A program made the translations under genes and the position numbers. Below are positions 49,474-62,500 of a DNA stretch of 64,000 nt, piece after piece (positions within the stretch are counted from its first letter, which is position 1; each line of letters opens with the position of its first letter). The DNA comes from Amoebophrya sp. A120 (taxonomy: Eukaryota; Sar; Dinophyceae; Syndiniales; Amoebophryaceae). Where the stretch lies: assembly GCA_905178155.1 (NCBI GenBank), contig CAJINV010000012.1:2825765-2889764 (forward strand), given 5' to 3'. The notes under the pieces are model-generated. The model worked only from the letters and a program-made list of their open reading frames with translations, was not told the origin of the DNA and ran no database searches.

Positions 49474-52400
49474 TCACACCATCACAGAAGTCACCGGCTG
49501 ATGGACGGGGGTAGACGTAGAGGTAATTTCTTCAGAAGAAGCCACTGTCGTGCCCCCCGGACAATTCTGCTCCTCGTCCTCCGAAGTTCTTATTGAATGG
49601 GAAGATTCACGAGATCCACGTGGTTGTTCCTGCACACAGAACTTCTCATCCGCATTCATCTCCTCCTCTCCGTCAAACTCCTTGGACGAGAAACAAGCGC
49701 CGGTTGGTGACAGCAACACGACACTTTCAGCACTCGGAGCTGCTGCTACTGCTGCTGCCCGCGGTGATATGGTCGTCGTACAACTAACTTCCGTTGATGC
49801 GGTTAGTTCCTCCTCGCTTGCAACGCTCTCGCGTCTTGGATCCGGCAGAGCGGAGCGCCAATCCTCCTGACCGCCGCACGGCACCTCCTCATACTCGACG
49901 CTCAAGTCACTGCAAAGCGACTCGCGACCGGAGATTCGATCCACGTTCAGTATCGCATGCACATCATATGATCCATCGTTCACACCACCTTGATGTTGTT
50001 CCGACATCATTTTTGTTTTGATGTTCATCCCCTGCTCGTCCTGCATAGAAGTGGTCTCCCGCTCCTCGCTCGCCGATCTCACTCTTCCTATCCGGAAGGA
50101 AAAATTCTCCGGCTTGTCCTCGCAAGACACGATGATTTGCTTCACTGGTAAGCCTATCAAGTGCAAAAATGTCTGGGTCTGGAAAAGTGTAAACTTCTCA
50201 TGCAGATTTTCCATGACCCATGAGGTCTGGAATGCGGGACGTAGCATGACAGACTCTGCGAGGTCTCTGCCATGCCTATCCTGCATGAGAACCTCCATCC
50301 TAACTTGGTCAAATAAAGTGGACAGCTTTTAGGAATCACGCAACACAGATTTTGACATGATTCAGGTTTACCAGGACAAGTTGCCACCTTCCAGACCCAG
50401 ACATTTTTGCATTTGATAAAGCCTCTCGCCCGTTTGATCTGAAACATTTCCTTCCAACTGGCCTGGCAGCGGTTGCAGCGCGTCGCGACCTATGCATTGC
50501 AAAAAATATGTCTGGGTTTGGGACTTGTGATGTTAATGTGCGAATGGTAGGCAACCTTCATTACGGGGCCACGCATGACAAGTTTCTGAGCGAGGACTAC
50601 GTCTTGCATCAACCGCATGACAACCTGCATTTTTGCATGACACAAAAGAAGCAGTGTAACTGTTGTAGGGCATCACGCAATACAGCTCTTTCTCTCCTGT
50701 CTGCCAAGCATGACAAACCTTACATTCTTCCCGACCCAGACAAATTCGCGGTTGATACAGGCAACCCGGACCGAAGAATCGGGATGACTCGGGCGTGAAA
50801 CGGACATTGGGAAGAGGAGGAACTTGTTTGTTGCTGTTGGGTTGATGATGATGTTGTTGAAAAGGAATTGGAATTGTTCCCTGGCCCGGTTTCGGATGAT
50901 GAATTTATCCTGGGCAAAAGTATCGTAGTCGTAGTAATCTTCGCAGTCATGCAATACAAGTCTTTTTCTTAAAGTAAATCCGCATTACAAATTTTATTTC
51001 TTATGTAATGCATTTATACGAGTACGATACTTTTGTAATTCATATCGTTGGTTCTTCTACAACTCTCCTCGTACATGCTCCTGTGCCCCGGGCCGATACA
51101 ACGGTGGATCTTCTTGTGCTCGAAGGCGTGCTGCAGCTCCTCCACCCGATCCGTGTGGTAGTATTCCAGGTAGGGAAACGCGGGGATGGTTCTGAAGGGG
51201 AAAAAATCCTCGGGTTGGGATGCGCTGGCGAAGGAGAACTGATGCTGGTCTTTATTTCCACCTATTCCTGCGGCTTTATTGATGTCCTCGCTCTGCTGTC
51301 TTTGTCTCTCTATGAATTGCAACAGTATCGTACTGTTATGCATCACAAATCTATCTAGGCGCTAAGGTAAATCCGCATTACAAATTCAATTTGCCATGCT
51401 GAGCCAATTTGTCATGCTATTTCTACTAGTACGATACTTTTGCAATGCATACTCTCTTTGTTCCGCTCCAATGTTTGCGCTTGGGTGCGACCATAATTCT
51501 CGGCGAGTTCTTCCAAGTGTTATGACAGTGCACAACTTCCCCCCTCATTTCTCATGCAAAATACCAACCCCACCGCTTGCCTCTTGGCACGGTTTGCGTG
51601 ACAAGTTCTGGTAGCCCAAATAGCACTACACTCCAGCGCAAATTTGTCATGCAAAACCGGCATTCTTGCTGATGCTTGTATTGCCGTGCATGCTATACAA
51701 ATGAGGGGGAGCGGGAGTTGTGCACTGTCATAAGTGCCGCACGTGATCGAGGAGGTCCTTCACTGGTGCAGCGTCGACGCCTGAAGGTCATGAGAGGTTT
51801 AGTTGTAGAAGTTGTCATGCGGTGTAGTGCATGTGAGTGCGGTGTTGTCATGCTGATCATGAAACGCGAATATTAAACTTTCGCGCTCGCGTACGATCAT
51901 TATTAAACAAGCCACATAACTCGTCCTACACCAGGAAATCTACCATACCTTCACTCAACGTTTTGCACCCTAACCGCCCCTGCGTGAGCATGACTTTCTG
52001 GCCCACCATGAAAAACTCGTGCTCGACGAATTGCGGGAAGCCGTAGAAAGGAAGCGACGTCTGCTCCGATGGATCTTGCTTGAAACGGGCGACCGGAGGC
52101 TTGAGGGATTCGAAACCTGGTTTGATGAGATGTGAAGAAGATCCCTCATTGTTGTGAGGCTAATAAAACTTCTGATGCACATGGTTTATTTTTTGCACCC
52201 TTTCTGTAGACTCTGGATCGAACATTTTGAAGCAGAAAACAATAATCTGCATCCACCGCTGCATGCAAAATCGCAACATAGTCATAGTAATGTTCTGTAG
52301 TACGAAATATCGCCTCGCGGAGCATCTCGTACGCGTCGTCGAGCCACACCGGCATTGAATCAATCTGGCTTCTCAAGTCGTGCTCTTTCCGTTCTGCTTC

Positions 52401-54932
52401 GTCGGCCCTCTTTTGTTCTTGCTCGAACTGGTACTGAAGCCGCAGGCAGAGCTTTTGGTAGAACTCGATGCTGTTCTTCTCTGGAGGGGAGTTTGAAGAG
52501 GAACTTGTTCCTCTCAAGTCCGACGGTGGAGAGGAGATCTTCGCTACAATCGACTGCGTACAACTACCTTGTTGCGATGAAGGAACGGCAGCTGGATCGC
52601 GTGTCGTGCCAGGACTGTTTTTACCTGGGTTGGGAAATGGTCGTCCTCGATAGGGCAAATTTAGAAGAAGAAGTCCTGATTCAATACTTATGGGCTCCCA
52701 CCTGGAAAAGGACCGACTCAACATACAACATCTTTGAAAGGAAAGAAAGGATACATGTTGAGAGCCAAAGGTTTCTTTTTTTGGTGATGTCAGAAAAGAA
52801 AAATAAACACACCTTTCTGTTCCTTTCCGTCACCGTTACTATTTGCTTCCCCCGTTGTAATTATATCACCCGCAGTAGTAGTTCCGGATCCTGCCTTGTC
52901 CAGCGGCTTCGCGGCTTCCCGCAGCATGGCCATGTCGTCGTGAGACAGAAACGCCACTTTGCTGTCTATCACAGTAAATTTCCCGTACACGTACAAATGT
53001 GGTCTCTGCATGACAAACTTTTCTTCCAGTCCTATTCAGCATGACAAGTGGCATGCTCCAACTTGGTAAAATGTGTCATGCATTTTGTACACGTATAGGA
53101 AATTTGTATTGCATACTGTCACCGGGAAGATTATCCAACGAAGCTGCTGATCTTCCGATCTTAAATTGTGAATTTTCTTCTCGGATGCTGTCGATATCCC
53201 ACTTCGCGTCAGTTGCGGTACTACTGGTAGTACTGCCACCGCTGCTAATTGATGTAGTAGTAAAAGAAGTCGCGCCACTCTTGCTCGCCTCGTCGCTAGC
53301 ATCCTCGTGATTTTTCCCGACAACTGCCTCAGCAGGCACCAGGCGGAAAGATCCTACCTGCAGAGATGGTGGAGCAACGCAGTTTTTATCAACATCTGCA
53401 GGATCTTTATTTGATATTTCCTCCTTCGGACTTCTCCGATTTTCATTTTCGGGCGTTGAACTCGGACTCGCGTTTTTAGAAGAATTTCCGCTCGCCGGAC
53501 TGCTGGACTTGTTGTTAAGAAAACCGATGCCGTTCAACATCTTCGCGGCCCCGACGTTAGTAGAACCAGTACTGCTACTAGCATTGTTCCCCACTACACC
53601 ACCCGGCTGCACAACCACATGCACGGGTGAGCCGCTCGGTGTACTTCCATTGCTGTTCCGGGTCCGCCACCTGCCGCTCGGCACGCACCCACCTCTACCC
53701 GATCTTCTGCCGCCCTGGGATGTGCTCGAGGTATTGGACAATTGCCCGCTCGATTGCTGCGACTGTTGCGAGAAATTCGACTTTTCAGTGTCTGTTGGGG
53801 AAGCTACATTGCTCCTGGTCGTCGTCGGGTTAGCTTCGATAGAAGAGGAGGTTTTTGATAGATTCTGACATATTTCTCTTTGTTCACTTGCAGAAGAAGA
53901 AGAGGAAGTGATATCTGGTGCAGCACCTCCAGACGCGGCTGCTAAACCAAGAACAGAGTGGTATTCCGAGCGCTCCTGCTGTTTGTTCGTGATTCGGTAG
54001 TTCGGTTTTGAATTCGGACTGCTCTGCTTGTTCATCGGTATGTTGGAATAGAGATGTTGCTGACCTGGCCCAGGCACGGCAGCTCCTACATTTCCTCCTC
54101 CACCTGCTGCACTGGAAGTGCTACTCGAGCTCGACGCGGGTGCTGTGGACGTTTTACTGGAGATTGTTGCTCCATCGCCTACAACTCCACCTCCTGTGTC
54201 TAGCCGGAAGCTCCGAAACGGGTTGTTTATCTGCAGCTTCGAAATATCTACGTCCCGAAGGTTCGTGAAAAAAGAGGGGATAGTTGTAGCAGTACTAGGA
54301 GCTCCTTCTTTATTTTCTTCTGATTGAAACAAGAAGTCGGCTACTTTATTTGCTGTCGGGTTTGTATTGTTCGTCGTCAAGTGTTGTTTAATATTATGGG
54401 TTTCAAAATCGGTAGTATGAGATGTTGTCGACGTCTCAGGTGTTGTAGAATTGGTGGAAGGGTTCTCGTGCAGCGGAGATGGATTCTTTTCAAGATCTCC
54501 GTCACGGATCGATGGGGGGCTACTTTCGCGCACAATCGTATCCTCGGTGTGGAAGAAGTCGCCTTGCTTTATTTCCGAAGGAATATTTGTACCAAGAGCG
54601 TCCGTCTGTGCAAATATGTAGTCCTTGGAGCTGCTCGTCATCGTTATGTTTTGTACTAGGGTTCCTGAAGGTCCTGCTCGTAGTTGTAATACTCCTCCTC
54701 CTGCTGCACAAGAATTATTTCCAGTCGTAATATCGTCATCCAGAGCGGGCGCTACTACACACGAACCGCCACCGCGGTTCAAGGTCGTGGTACTATCGTC
54801 ATCCAGAGCGGGCGCTACTACACACGAACCGCCACCGCCTGCTGTGCTCAGATGCATCGTCGTCTTCGTCGGTTTAATTTTTCCTTGCTGATCCAACTTG
54901 TAGCTTCTTTTTTGTAAAAAAGAAGCACTCAT
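49474..54932 (-). CDS. Large Ser/Thr/Asn-rich, mostly disordered protein
   Basis: The start at 54932 opens a 1.8-kb exon of low-complexity Ser/Thr/Asn/Gly sequence. Removing the family L introner joins LPGDS to KVAFLSHDDM. Later exons encode a helical stretch (FYQKLCLRLQYQFEQEQKRA, about 52.4 kb), a segment PPVARFKQDPSEQTSLPFYG (about 52.0 kb), an acidic/aromatic stretch ending CRRTNES, a Gln/Ser run, a Cys pair in ATRCNRCQASW, and a Glu/Ser-rich C-terminus ending at 49474. Six introners are removed. Two or three further introns between about 51.75 and 52.8 kb have no inverted ends and their exact sites are unresolved. Function not recognised. Confidence 0.6.
50155..50418. mobile_element. Introner, family A
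   Basis: The flanking repeat AAGCC is identical. Removal joins KRARG to LPVKQII. Confidence 0.9.
50491..50757. mobile_element. Introner, family A, decayed
   Basis: Flanks CGACC and CAGGC hardly match and both arms carry substitutions (GGGTTTGG, CCCGACCCAG). Removal still gives SGLP joined to ATRCNRC. It is probably an old insertion. Confidence 0.75.
50906..51044. mobile_element. Introner, family B, without clear target repeat
   Basis: Arms pair (CAAAAGTATCGTA with its complement) but the flanks GAATT and TCGTT do not match. Frame is kept if five bases are dropped. Confidence 0.72.
51311..51451. mobile_element. Introner, family B
   Basis: The flanking repeat CTCTC is identical. Removal joins ERNKER to QRQQSED. 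Confidence 0.88.
51521..51732. mobile_element. Introner, family I
   Basis: Flanks are AGTGT and AGTGC. Removal joins LLDHVRH to LEELAEN. Confidence 0.87.
52967..53114. mobile_element. Introner, family L
   Basis: The flanking repeat CTGTC is identical; arms share TTTCCCGTACACGTAC with small changes. Confidence 0.87.
54736..54840. repeat. Tandem 42-bp duplication in coding exon
   Basis: A unit containing GAGCGGGCGCTACTACACAC occurs twice, about 59 bases apart. It encodes GGGSCVVAPALDDD twice near the N-terminus of the Ser/Thr-rich protein. Confidence 0.8.
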
Positions 54933-56355
54933 AACTTGATCTAAACACTGATACTGTAGGTTGTATCACTGCTCTGCTGGATTATCCCTTTAATTGGCGT
55001 AAGTGTGATTATCCTTTTACTTAATATTCGCAAGGGAAAAAAGTATCTTCTTCGGATGTGGTCTGGTCGTGTGGTGTTCTCAGGCTTCGAAAAGCACCGC
55101 GGCGAAGATTCCTTGGTCAGTAATAGCTCAGCAAAAATGTCGAAGTTGGAAAGCTTGTTTTCCCGCCCAATGAAATAACCGCAACTGCTGGTAGACGCGA
55201 CGGTGCCCGCCGAGAAGAGCGTGAAGATGACGCAGCTTTGTCACAGTGACAGTTGTTTTTTCCCTGCAGCTTCGGTTTCGGAAATAAATGTGGTTTGCTT
55301 TAGCTTTTGTCAGTCAACAGAATGTAAGTTCATTGTATGAAAGTACTAACTGTCTTAGTTTAATTTTGTTGCAGCTCATGCTTAAAGTTACAAACTCTCC
55401 ACCTTTTTTAGGCGTAGCATTCGAAGACTTTTCCGTTCTTTTATCGCAAGTTTTACACGTCGTTCCTAAAGAGTAAGACAGAACAATTGTTGCCTCGCAA
55501 GAATTTATGAAGCATTCCATGTGAGTTCCAAGCCGAAACTCGAATAAAACAAGGAATTTCCGCAGTACTAGCAAAAAGGTCCTTAGGCTTACTACTGTTT
55601 TTCCTCGTAAAGTCGCCTTTCTAAAAATTATCGACGCCGCTGAAAGGCTTTCGTAATCGTAGTTCCCGCTCGTTTTTATGCTCATGCTGACAAAAAAACA
55701 AGTATGCGTGGTCATGTGCTCTGCTGCAGGGACAGAAATTGCCTAGGCTTGAGCAAAGCTCGACTGCGAAGATCAAAGACAGTCGCAAATCAATCTGCAC
55801 CAGATTGTCCAGAGGTGAAACGCAACGCGCAGATCAGACATCGGCAGCGCGATCGCCCTAGCTGCTCGTCGCAACAGACTACACTACGCGTTGAAGGAAC
55901 ACAATAAAATCAGCATACTTACTGAAGCTTCCACATTGATGCGACTCCGTGGCAAACGAAAACGATGAACCACGTGCGTTTCATTTTTCGTGCGCGGGTA
56001 AAAATTTGCACATGGGAGAGGAATAGCAATCTCAAGGCTTTGTGGTTTCACATAGAATTTTGCGAGGGACAACTGCAGCCGGGGAAGAGAGACTACAGGA
56101 TCAACATCATATCACAGGTGTATACATCAAAAACAAAAGTAAACTTTGTTTATTCCAAACGGCAATCACGGTAGAATCTGCTGCTGCGGTGATGTGATCT
56201 AGAATCTTTTGTCTGAGATGGATCGCAGGTTATGTGAGGGGACACATTTGGTTGTATTTTTCGATTGCAGTAGTAAAAATGGTGAAACTGCTGCTTGCTG
56301 CAACATGAGAAGCGCGAGAAAAAGCAAATCGGTCGTGAACAAGGCAGAAACCCAC
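54933..56355. other. Intergenic stretch, no gene recognised
   Basis: The sequence is AT-rich with only short, low-quality open frames and no introner, consistent with non-coding DNA between two minus-strand genes. Confidence 0.5.
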
Positions 56356-58365
56356 TTCACTTTTCCTTCTTCACGTCCTCCTCCGCCGTTGTGGTTTTGT
56401 CGTCATCCTTTTTGTCCTTCATTTCCACCTATGCGCTGCAAACATGTCTGGGTCTGAAAGATTGCGAGATCTGTCATGCTAGCCTGGCATGACTCTGAAC
56501 TCTGTGTTGCGTGGCCACAAACAGCCTCTCTCGGCTGTCATGCAAAAACGCAGCTTCTCATGCGAAATACGCAGCACAGAAGCAGAAAAAGTTTTGGCAT
56601 GCTTCGCGGCGCATTACAGTGTGCTATATTATTGACTGACTTGCATCACAAGGTTCCAGACCTAGACCTACTTGCACTGGATACCACCTCTCCAGCGTCA
56701 TTTTTCGACGGCGACGCTGTCTCGTCGTCGTCTGCACCAGATGCCGAGGAATCTTTCCCCTCCTTCTCCTTCTTCTCTTTTTTTTCCTTCTTTTTTTCCT
56801 TTTTCTCCTCCTTGTATCCTAAGTAAAAACGTCCCCGCCCGACGCGTGTCATCCTACAATCAGGATGGGCTGATCGATTTGTCATGCGACCACACTACCT
56901 AAACACGATGATACTACGATGCCAGACTTGTCATGCGCAACACACAAACCCTTTTTGATTTGTGTAGCCATCAAGTCCCCATCTTTAATACTCCGCAGCG
57001 CGGACGTTTTTACCAAGGATACCTTGCGCTTCTTTTTCTCCTCCTTTGTCAGTCGCTTTTTATCGTCGTAGTCCTCCTCGTCCTCTTCCGGATCGGGCCT
57101 GACGCCAAACACGTAGTACCGGATCACGTCCCAGCCCAACCCGACTAAACAGCAAACCCCGAGGAGATACAGGAAAATCCTCACCCGCGGGCTCTTCGTC
57201 TGCTCGCAGTCACAGCCCATCGCCCAGCTATGAACTGCAAAAGTATCGTACTACTATAAATTGCATGACAAATTCCCTCAGCATGACAAATGCAATTTGT
57301 CATGCTGATTTGCCTTGGGAACGAGATTTGTAATGCGTGTCTGCAATTAGTACGAGTACGATACTTTTGCACAGGATACCAGCAGTTCTTCGCTGACTCC
57401 CACTTGTCCTTCGTCACGTTCACCATCAGTCCCTCCGGATGCTGGTCCGTATGGAGTGCAAATATCCCTGGATGTCTGGAAAGGTCGAACTTGTAATGCG
57501 TGTCTTGCATTCGTGGAGAATTTGTGTTGCATCAACAGCAAATGGGACGCTTCCCTTGCCATGTAAAAACGCTGTTTGTCATGCGTGTTTAGGCATCAGA
57601 AGGCGCTTCGAAAGCTTGTCATGCTTGGCTGCCATTGCAAGCGTTGCAATGATGCGCAATTCAGCATCACAGACTTCCAGACCCAGACATTTTTGCATTT
57701 GATAGTCCGTTTCGATATACAACTCCTCCCCCTCGCCACTGACCCAATCCAGCCCGCCGGTGAACATGGGGATTGACCAGGACTCCGCGATGCGCCGCTT
57801 GTACTCCCCCACCGGGCCGCACCGCTTCGCGAATTCGATCATTTTTTCCGCCTCCACCGCCGTCTCGGCGTTGGACCCGATTTTTTTCAACACCTGGCAT
57901 TGCGGCGAACTATCCGTCTCGTTCACCCGCACTAAAATCTGGGAATCCGCGAAGGCAATGCCGGAGAAGGGGGACAGTTCGTCGGCGCGGGGGCACTCCT
58001 TCACCTTCACGCCTGGACCGGCTTTAGGACCCTGATTTGTAGTTTTTGCGATTTTCATTTCAATCAATTTCGGCTGGTTCTTCTTCTTGCCATGCAGCGA
58101 TCATGCGCAAGAAATAAAGCAGAACCGATTTGATGCTGTGCAAAAAAGCTCGAAGATGATTGAAACAAAGGAGAAGTCAAAGTAGTACCGTATTGAACTT
58201 GTCATAGTTGTTAAACAAGATCTTCGATCGCCCTCCATCGTATTCGAATGCCGCGTGCACTGGTACTGGCTCCGTCGTCAGGTGCACACCAGCGGCAGTC
58301 AGGGTAATGGCTGCTTTTCGCATGGTTCTCAATTCTTCTATTATTTCAGGTGCTGTCTTACACAA
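56356..58365 (-). CDS. Single-pass membrane protein with charged tail, family unknown
   Basis: Six exons: 58189-58365, 57705-58085, 57379-57449, 57022-57228, 56684-56814 and 56356-56429, about 340 residues in all. The order is an Ala/Val-rich N-terminal part, a region with ILVRVNETDSSPQC (possible N-glycosylation site) and paired cysteines, a membrane span IFLYLLGVCCLVGLGWDVI, then a Lys/Glu-rich tail ending DDDKTTTAEEDVKKEK. The first intron is ordinary GT-AG; the other four are introners. The N-terminal half is probably lumenal or extracellular and the tail cytosolic (inference). A start at an internal Met in exon 1 is possible. Confidence 0.65.
56430..56683. mobile_element. Introner, family A
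   Basis: The flanking repeat CCACC is identical. Removal joins AGEV to EMKDKKD. Confidence 0.88.
56815..57021. mobile_element. Introner, family C, shortened
   Basis: The flanking repeat CCTTG is identical. At 207 bp it lacks part of the usual left half of family C. Confidence 0.85.
57229..57378. mobile_element. Introner, family B
   Basis: The flanking repeat CCAGC is identical. Confidence 0.9.
57450..57704. mobile_element. Introner, family A
   Basis: The flanking repeat GTCCG is identical. The left arm reads ATATCCCTGGATGTCTGG, slightly decayed. Confidence 0.87.
58086..58188 (-). other. Ordinary GT-AG intron
   Basis: On the minus strand it starts GTACTACTTTG and ends GGCAAG, 103 bases, with no inverted ends. 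Removal joins DKFNT to KKNQPKLIE. A cut three bases later is also in frame. Confidence 0.65.
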
Positions 58366-59548
58366 CCTTAGTTGCAGCCCGTCGTGGTGCTGTGTGCGGT
58401 ATCTAATAGACTGCCTAACCCTAAAATGAGGTACTTTAGAGTAAATGACGATAAATTTTGTCGCTTTACAAAATTTTTTTTTTTTTTACAAAATATTAGG
58501 GAAACACACGTTTTTGTGCAGGAAAGGGACAGCAATGCACTAATTTTGGATTACAAAAAAGCATGCATGTTTCCAACACGTGCTACAACTAACAACAAAA
58601 ATACACGTTTTGTCTGGCCTGCATGAAAACTGTTGGTCGAAAACAGCCTACTAGTAGTCGCACATAAAGAGTCGTGACTTCCAAACTCAGTATAAAGTTC
58701 CTTTGCTTGCGCGCTTCTCTTCTTCTACCAGGGATCTGATTCTCGTCTTCTTAGAATAGTCATAGTGGCACAGCACTTCACTTCATCTAGTCTTTACCGA
58801 CTCTGCTCTGATCTGCTTTCTTTAGAAAGATTTCGATCGTCAGTGTTTTTTCTGCGCTTCTGAGAGAAATTCGCAGTGCTTTGATATTCAGCCTGTTCTC
58901 TTCATCCTAGTAGGAACACAGCGGGGTCATATGAAATGCTCTTGCCATTCTAGCCGATACCCGGTCAGTACGAACTACTTGTGCTCTTCTTTTTAATTGA
59001 AAAACTTTTACTCAACTCTGCTGTGATAAGTTTAGGAAAATAAGCAGCAGAAAGCGCTTTTTCTTGCTCTGTGAATTATTTGTCGAGGAAAGTGATACTC
59101 CGCCTCAAATGTTGATGACAGGTCGCTGAGCTAGAAAACGAAAATTTTTCTTCGAATGAACGGCGCGACTTGATATTTCTTGCCGCGGCGAAGTTGTACT
59201 GATATACTTTCAAACTAAACACCTTTTGATGCTGACTCTGAAAGCGAGCCTGTTGTAAATATTTCTAGGACGATATCGGCTGCGTCTTAGGTACCGAACT
59301 GCTTTATATCGATAAGTTTTACTAGATTGGGACTTTCAATACTTGTCGCTATTTTTTGGGGAAAATGTACCAAATCGACAGCACAACAGCAGCATCACAA
59401 CAGAGCACGTGCCTTTGGTGCTATTGATGACATCAAATCATCTTCTGCTGGTGTGCAAGATTTTTCTTTTTGTGACGTCGTATGTCGTAGTCGCTACCTC
59501 CTACACAATGATACTTTTCCCTTTTTGATGGACAAACCGGAACCTCTT
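58366..59548. other. Intergenic stretch, no gene recognised
   Basis: AT-rich, with a run of T at about 58470-58487, no introner and no convincing open frame. It should contain the 3' region of the E4 ligase gene and the 5' region of the membrane protein gene. Confidence 0.5.
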
Positions 59549-62500
59549 CTATCTTGGCGTCGTCCCGTCCATGTTGACATCCCCATCCTCTGTTACTTCC
59601 GGCGGTGCCATTTTGTAGCCGTGCTCCACCTATCAAGTGCAAAAATGTCTGGGTCTGGGAAAGTGCAAACTTGTCATGCAGATTTTTCATGACCCACGAG
59701 GTGTGGAGTGCGGGACTTAGCATGACAGACTCTGCGAGGTCTCCGTCTCTCCCATGCCTATCCTGCATGAGAAACTGCCTTCCATCTTGGTCAAAAGTGG
59801 ACAGCTTTTGGCACTCCTGCAACACAGATTTTTGCATGCTTCAGATTTACCATGACAAGTTGCAACCTCCCAGACCCAGACACTTTTGCATTTGATACCA
59901 CCGTGAAAAACTGGTAGATTTTCTTCCGGAGCTCGTGTGCTGGTTTCAAGTCCTTCTTCGTGAACGAAGCTTTTGTGAAGGGGTCCATACCGTCGCCCAT
60001 GGCGATTCGCTCCGCCGTGTCTCTGTTGACGATGTTGCCGGAAGGGAGCTCCACGGGATCGTTCATTACGATGTCCCTGATAGAGTAACAGTTTTGGGTT
60101 TTTGCATGACAGATTCTTTTCCTCATTCGAGACCTGCATGCGAAATTTTCATTTTGGAAAACAAAAAAAAAACTTCAAAAAGTCGTACATTAACGGATCC
60201 ATGTATTCCTCTGGTAGCGAGCCCACTTTCTGCTCGATCGCCGCCAGCTGGTCTTCCGCAGACCCCGTCTGCTCTAGTAATGCTTTGACAAAGCTTGCGA
60301 ACTCCTCAGACAAGTCTTTGCTTATCATGCCGTCGCGGCGGGAAATGCGGACAGCCTTTTCGAAGGTGTTGATGTTCCCCGCTCGAGCGTCGTTGATCAC
60401 GTGGTGGATTACCTGTTTTAATATTTGATGTACGGGACAATAAATACGGTTGGATGTTGCGACGTCGTTCGTGCTGATTTTTCCAATGCGAAAACACATT
60501 GAGTTTGAGATAGCAAAACCTGCATCATTCAACATGGTAGTAGAACTTTCTGTACCTTATCCCTTTCTGTCCTTGCTATGACGACGAGCATCTCGATGAT
60601 GAAAGTGAGCAGTTCCACCGGCTTGAAATGAAACTCGGCGTAATCTTTCTGCCCGCCTTGCTGCTTCAAATTCATGGACTTGGGGCCGACAAGCCTGTGA
60701 GAGTTGTTGTGTCCTCGTTCATGCAATAATCATAATGTCCAATCCTGCATGACAGAAGCTATTTCTCATGCGCAGCGCTGCAACAGAAAAAATGTATCAA
60801 ATACCTGTCCATGCAGGCATTCAAACAGTTCTGGACCATCTGCTGCAGAACCACGGATATCCTGTGCAAAAGTATCGCACTCGTAGTAATTGCAGTCATG
60901 CATTACAAATATTTTTATCAAGGCAAATCCGCATTACAAATTCCATTTCTCATGTTTAGGAAATTTGTATTGCAATTCATACTAGTACGATACTTTTGCA
61001 ATGCATAACGGATTTTTTCGTCACGATATTACAGTGAAAAATGCCACCACCCCGGAATTTACAAAAGTTTCTCATGCAAAGTTTCCAAGTGAAAGCTTTT
61101 TGTCTTGCATGAGAGGACTACGAGCGTTTCTGATGCAGAATCTAGGTGCGCGAGCTATCTTTTGCATAACAGATCCGGCTACTGGTGGGCTCCTTTGCAA
61201 CACAGATTCAAGCTATTCAGCATGGAAAATTTGTGATGCTGATACATGCAAGACGGGGAATGTTTCTATTGGAAAGGTTTGCAATATAAAGGGTGCCAAG
61301 CTTGGGGTAGGGGCATTTCTCATTGTGATACACGATTTCCGGTGTTTCTTTCACGATGGAGTGCAGGGTCTTAATCGTCCGGAACCCTAATTTCATGTAG
61401 GTGACGCAGTGCTCCTTGGGGTCTCTTCTGGATCTTCTGTACAAATCCTCGCCCTGCTCGTTCCTTTCGTCGTCCTCCATGCCACCGCGGTCGACGCCGA
61501 CGCCTTTTATTTAGTGGAATTAGTGATGCAAAAACTACACGAAGACAGTGTCAAAGAAAATGAAAAATGCAGTTTATGCATGACAGACACAGAATCAATG
61601 ATCACGTTCTTGAAAACACGCTCTATACCAGCCGCCGCCGTTTCCATCAACTCCTCGTCATTGATCTGCTCCCCTCTGGCTCTTCTCTCGGCCAACACTT
61701 TCCGTTTTCTTATCGATGCCAACGTGTCCATGCCCTCATCCAATTGCACCGTCGCATCCGACATCAGCAAGTTCAGGAACTTCAAAAAATCGTCCTCCTG
61801 TTCGGATGCGAAATTTCTCAAATTTTTCCGGTGTAGCTCACTGGACTGGTTCCCAGAAATCAACAACCCGAAGAGTTCCATGATGGGCACGCGGAGCTGG
61901 TATTTCAGCTGCATCCTGATATCGTAATAACTTTGTTTTGTTTTCTCCACCGCGTTGAAAACGAGCAAGCACGAGGGGATGATGTTCTGGACCACCGGCT
62001 TGAATTCCTGGAGTCTCGTCGCCCACCGCTGGGACTTGATCAAAAAGCTAATAATGTTCACCACTTTCCCCCGGGTACTCGGGTTCTTCACGTGGTCGCC
62101 CGCGCCGAGGAAGAAGACGAGCAAGAGTAAGAGACTGTCCACATCTACCCTTTGGTAAAACGGGTGCTGGGTCGTTGGTGGGTACTGCACGTCGCGGAAA
62201 TATTCCAAAATCGCGACGAGATTCTCCACCAAGCACGCCGGCAGGACCGACCACTCGGGGGAAACCTGCTTCGGGGGGATCGTCACATTCGTGAACGCCG
62301 CTGCTGGTCTATCCGGGTTGTCGGCGAACTTCGGCTTGCATTCCGGGTAAGCGGCGGCGAGTAAGTACAGTTATGGGACTGTCAGGATCGAAATCGACAA
62401 AGTCGAAAAATTTGTAATGCATAAAATGTAGAGCACGTATGGCCTGTGTTGGGGAGCAAGCAAATGAGACCGGTGGCAGGCCTGTTTAGGGGAAGGCGTT

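Noticed and set aside
51985-52136. Plus-strand frame reading LREHDFLAHHEKLVLDELRE
   Set aside because: The minus strand over the same bases gives a better protein (PPVARFKQDPSEQTSLPFYG and onward) that fits the frame and direction of the surrounding gene. The plus frame stands alone.
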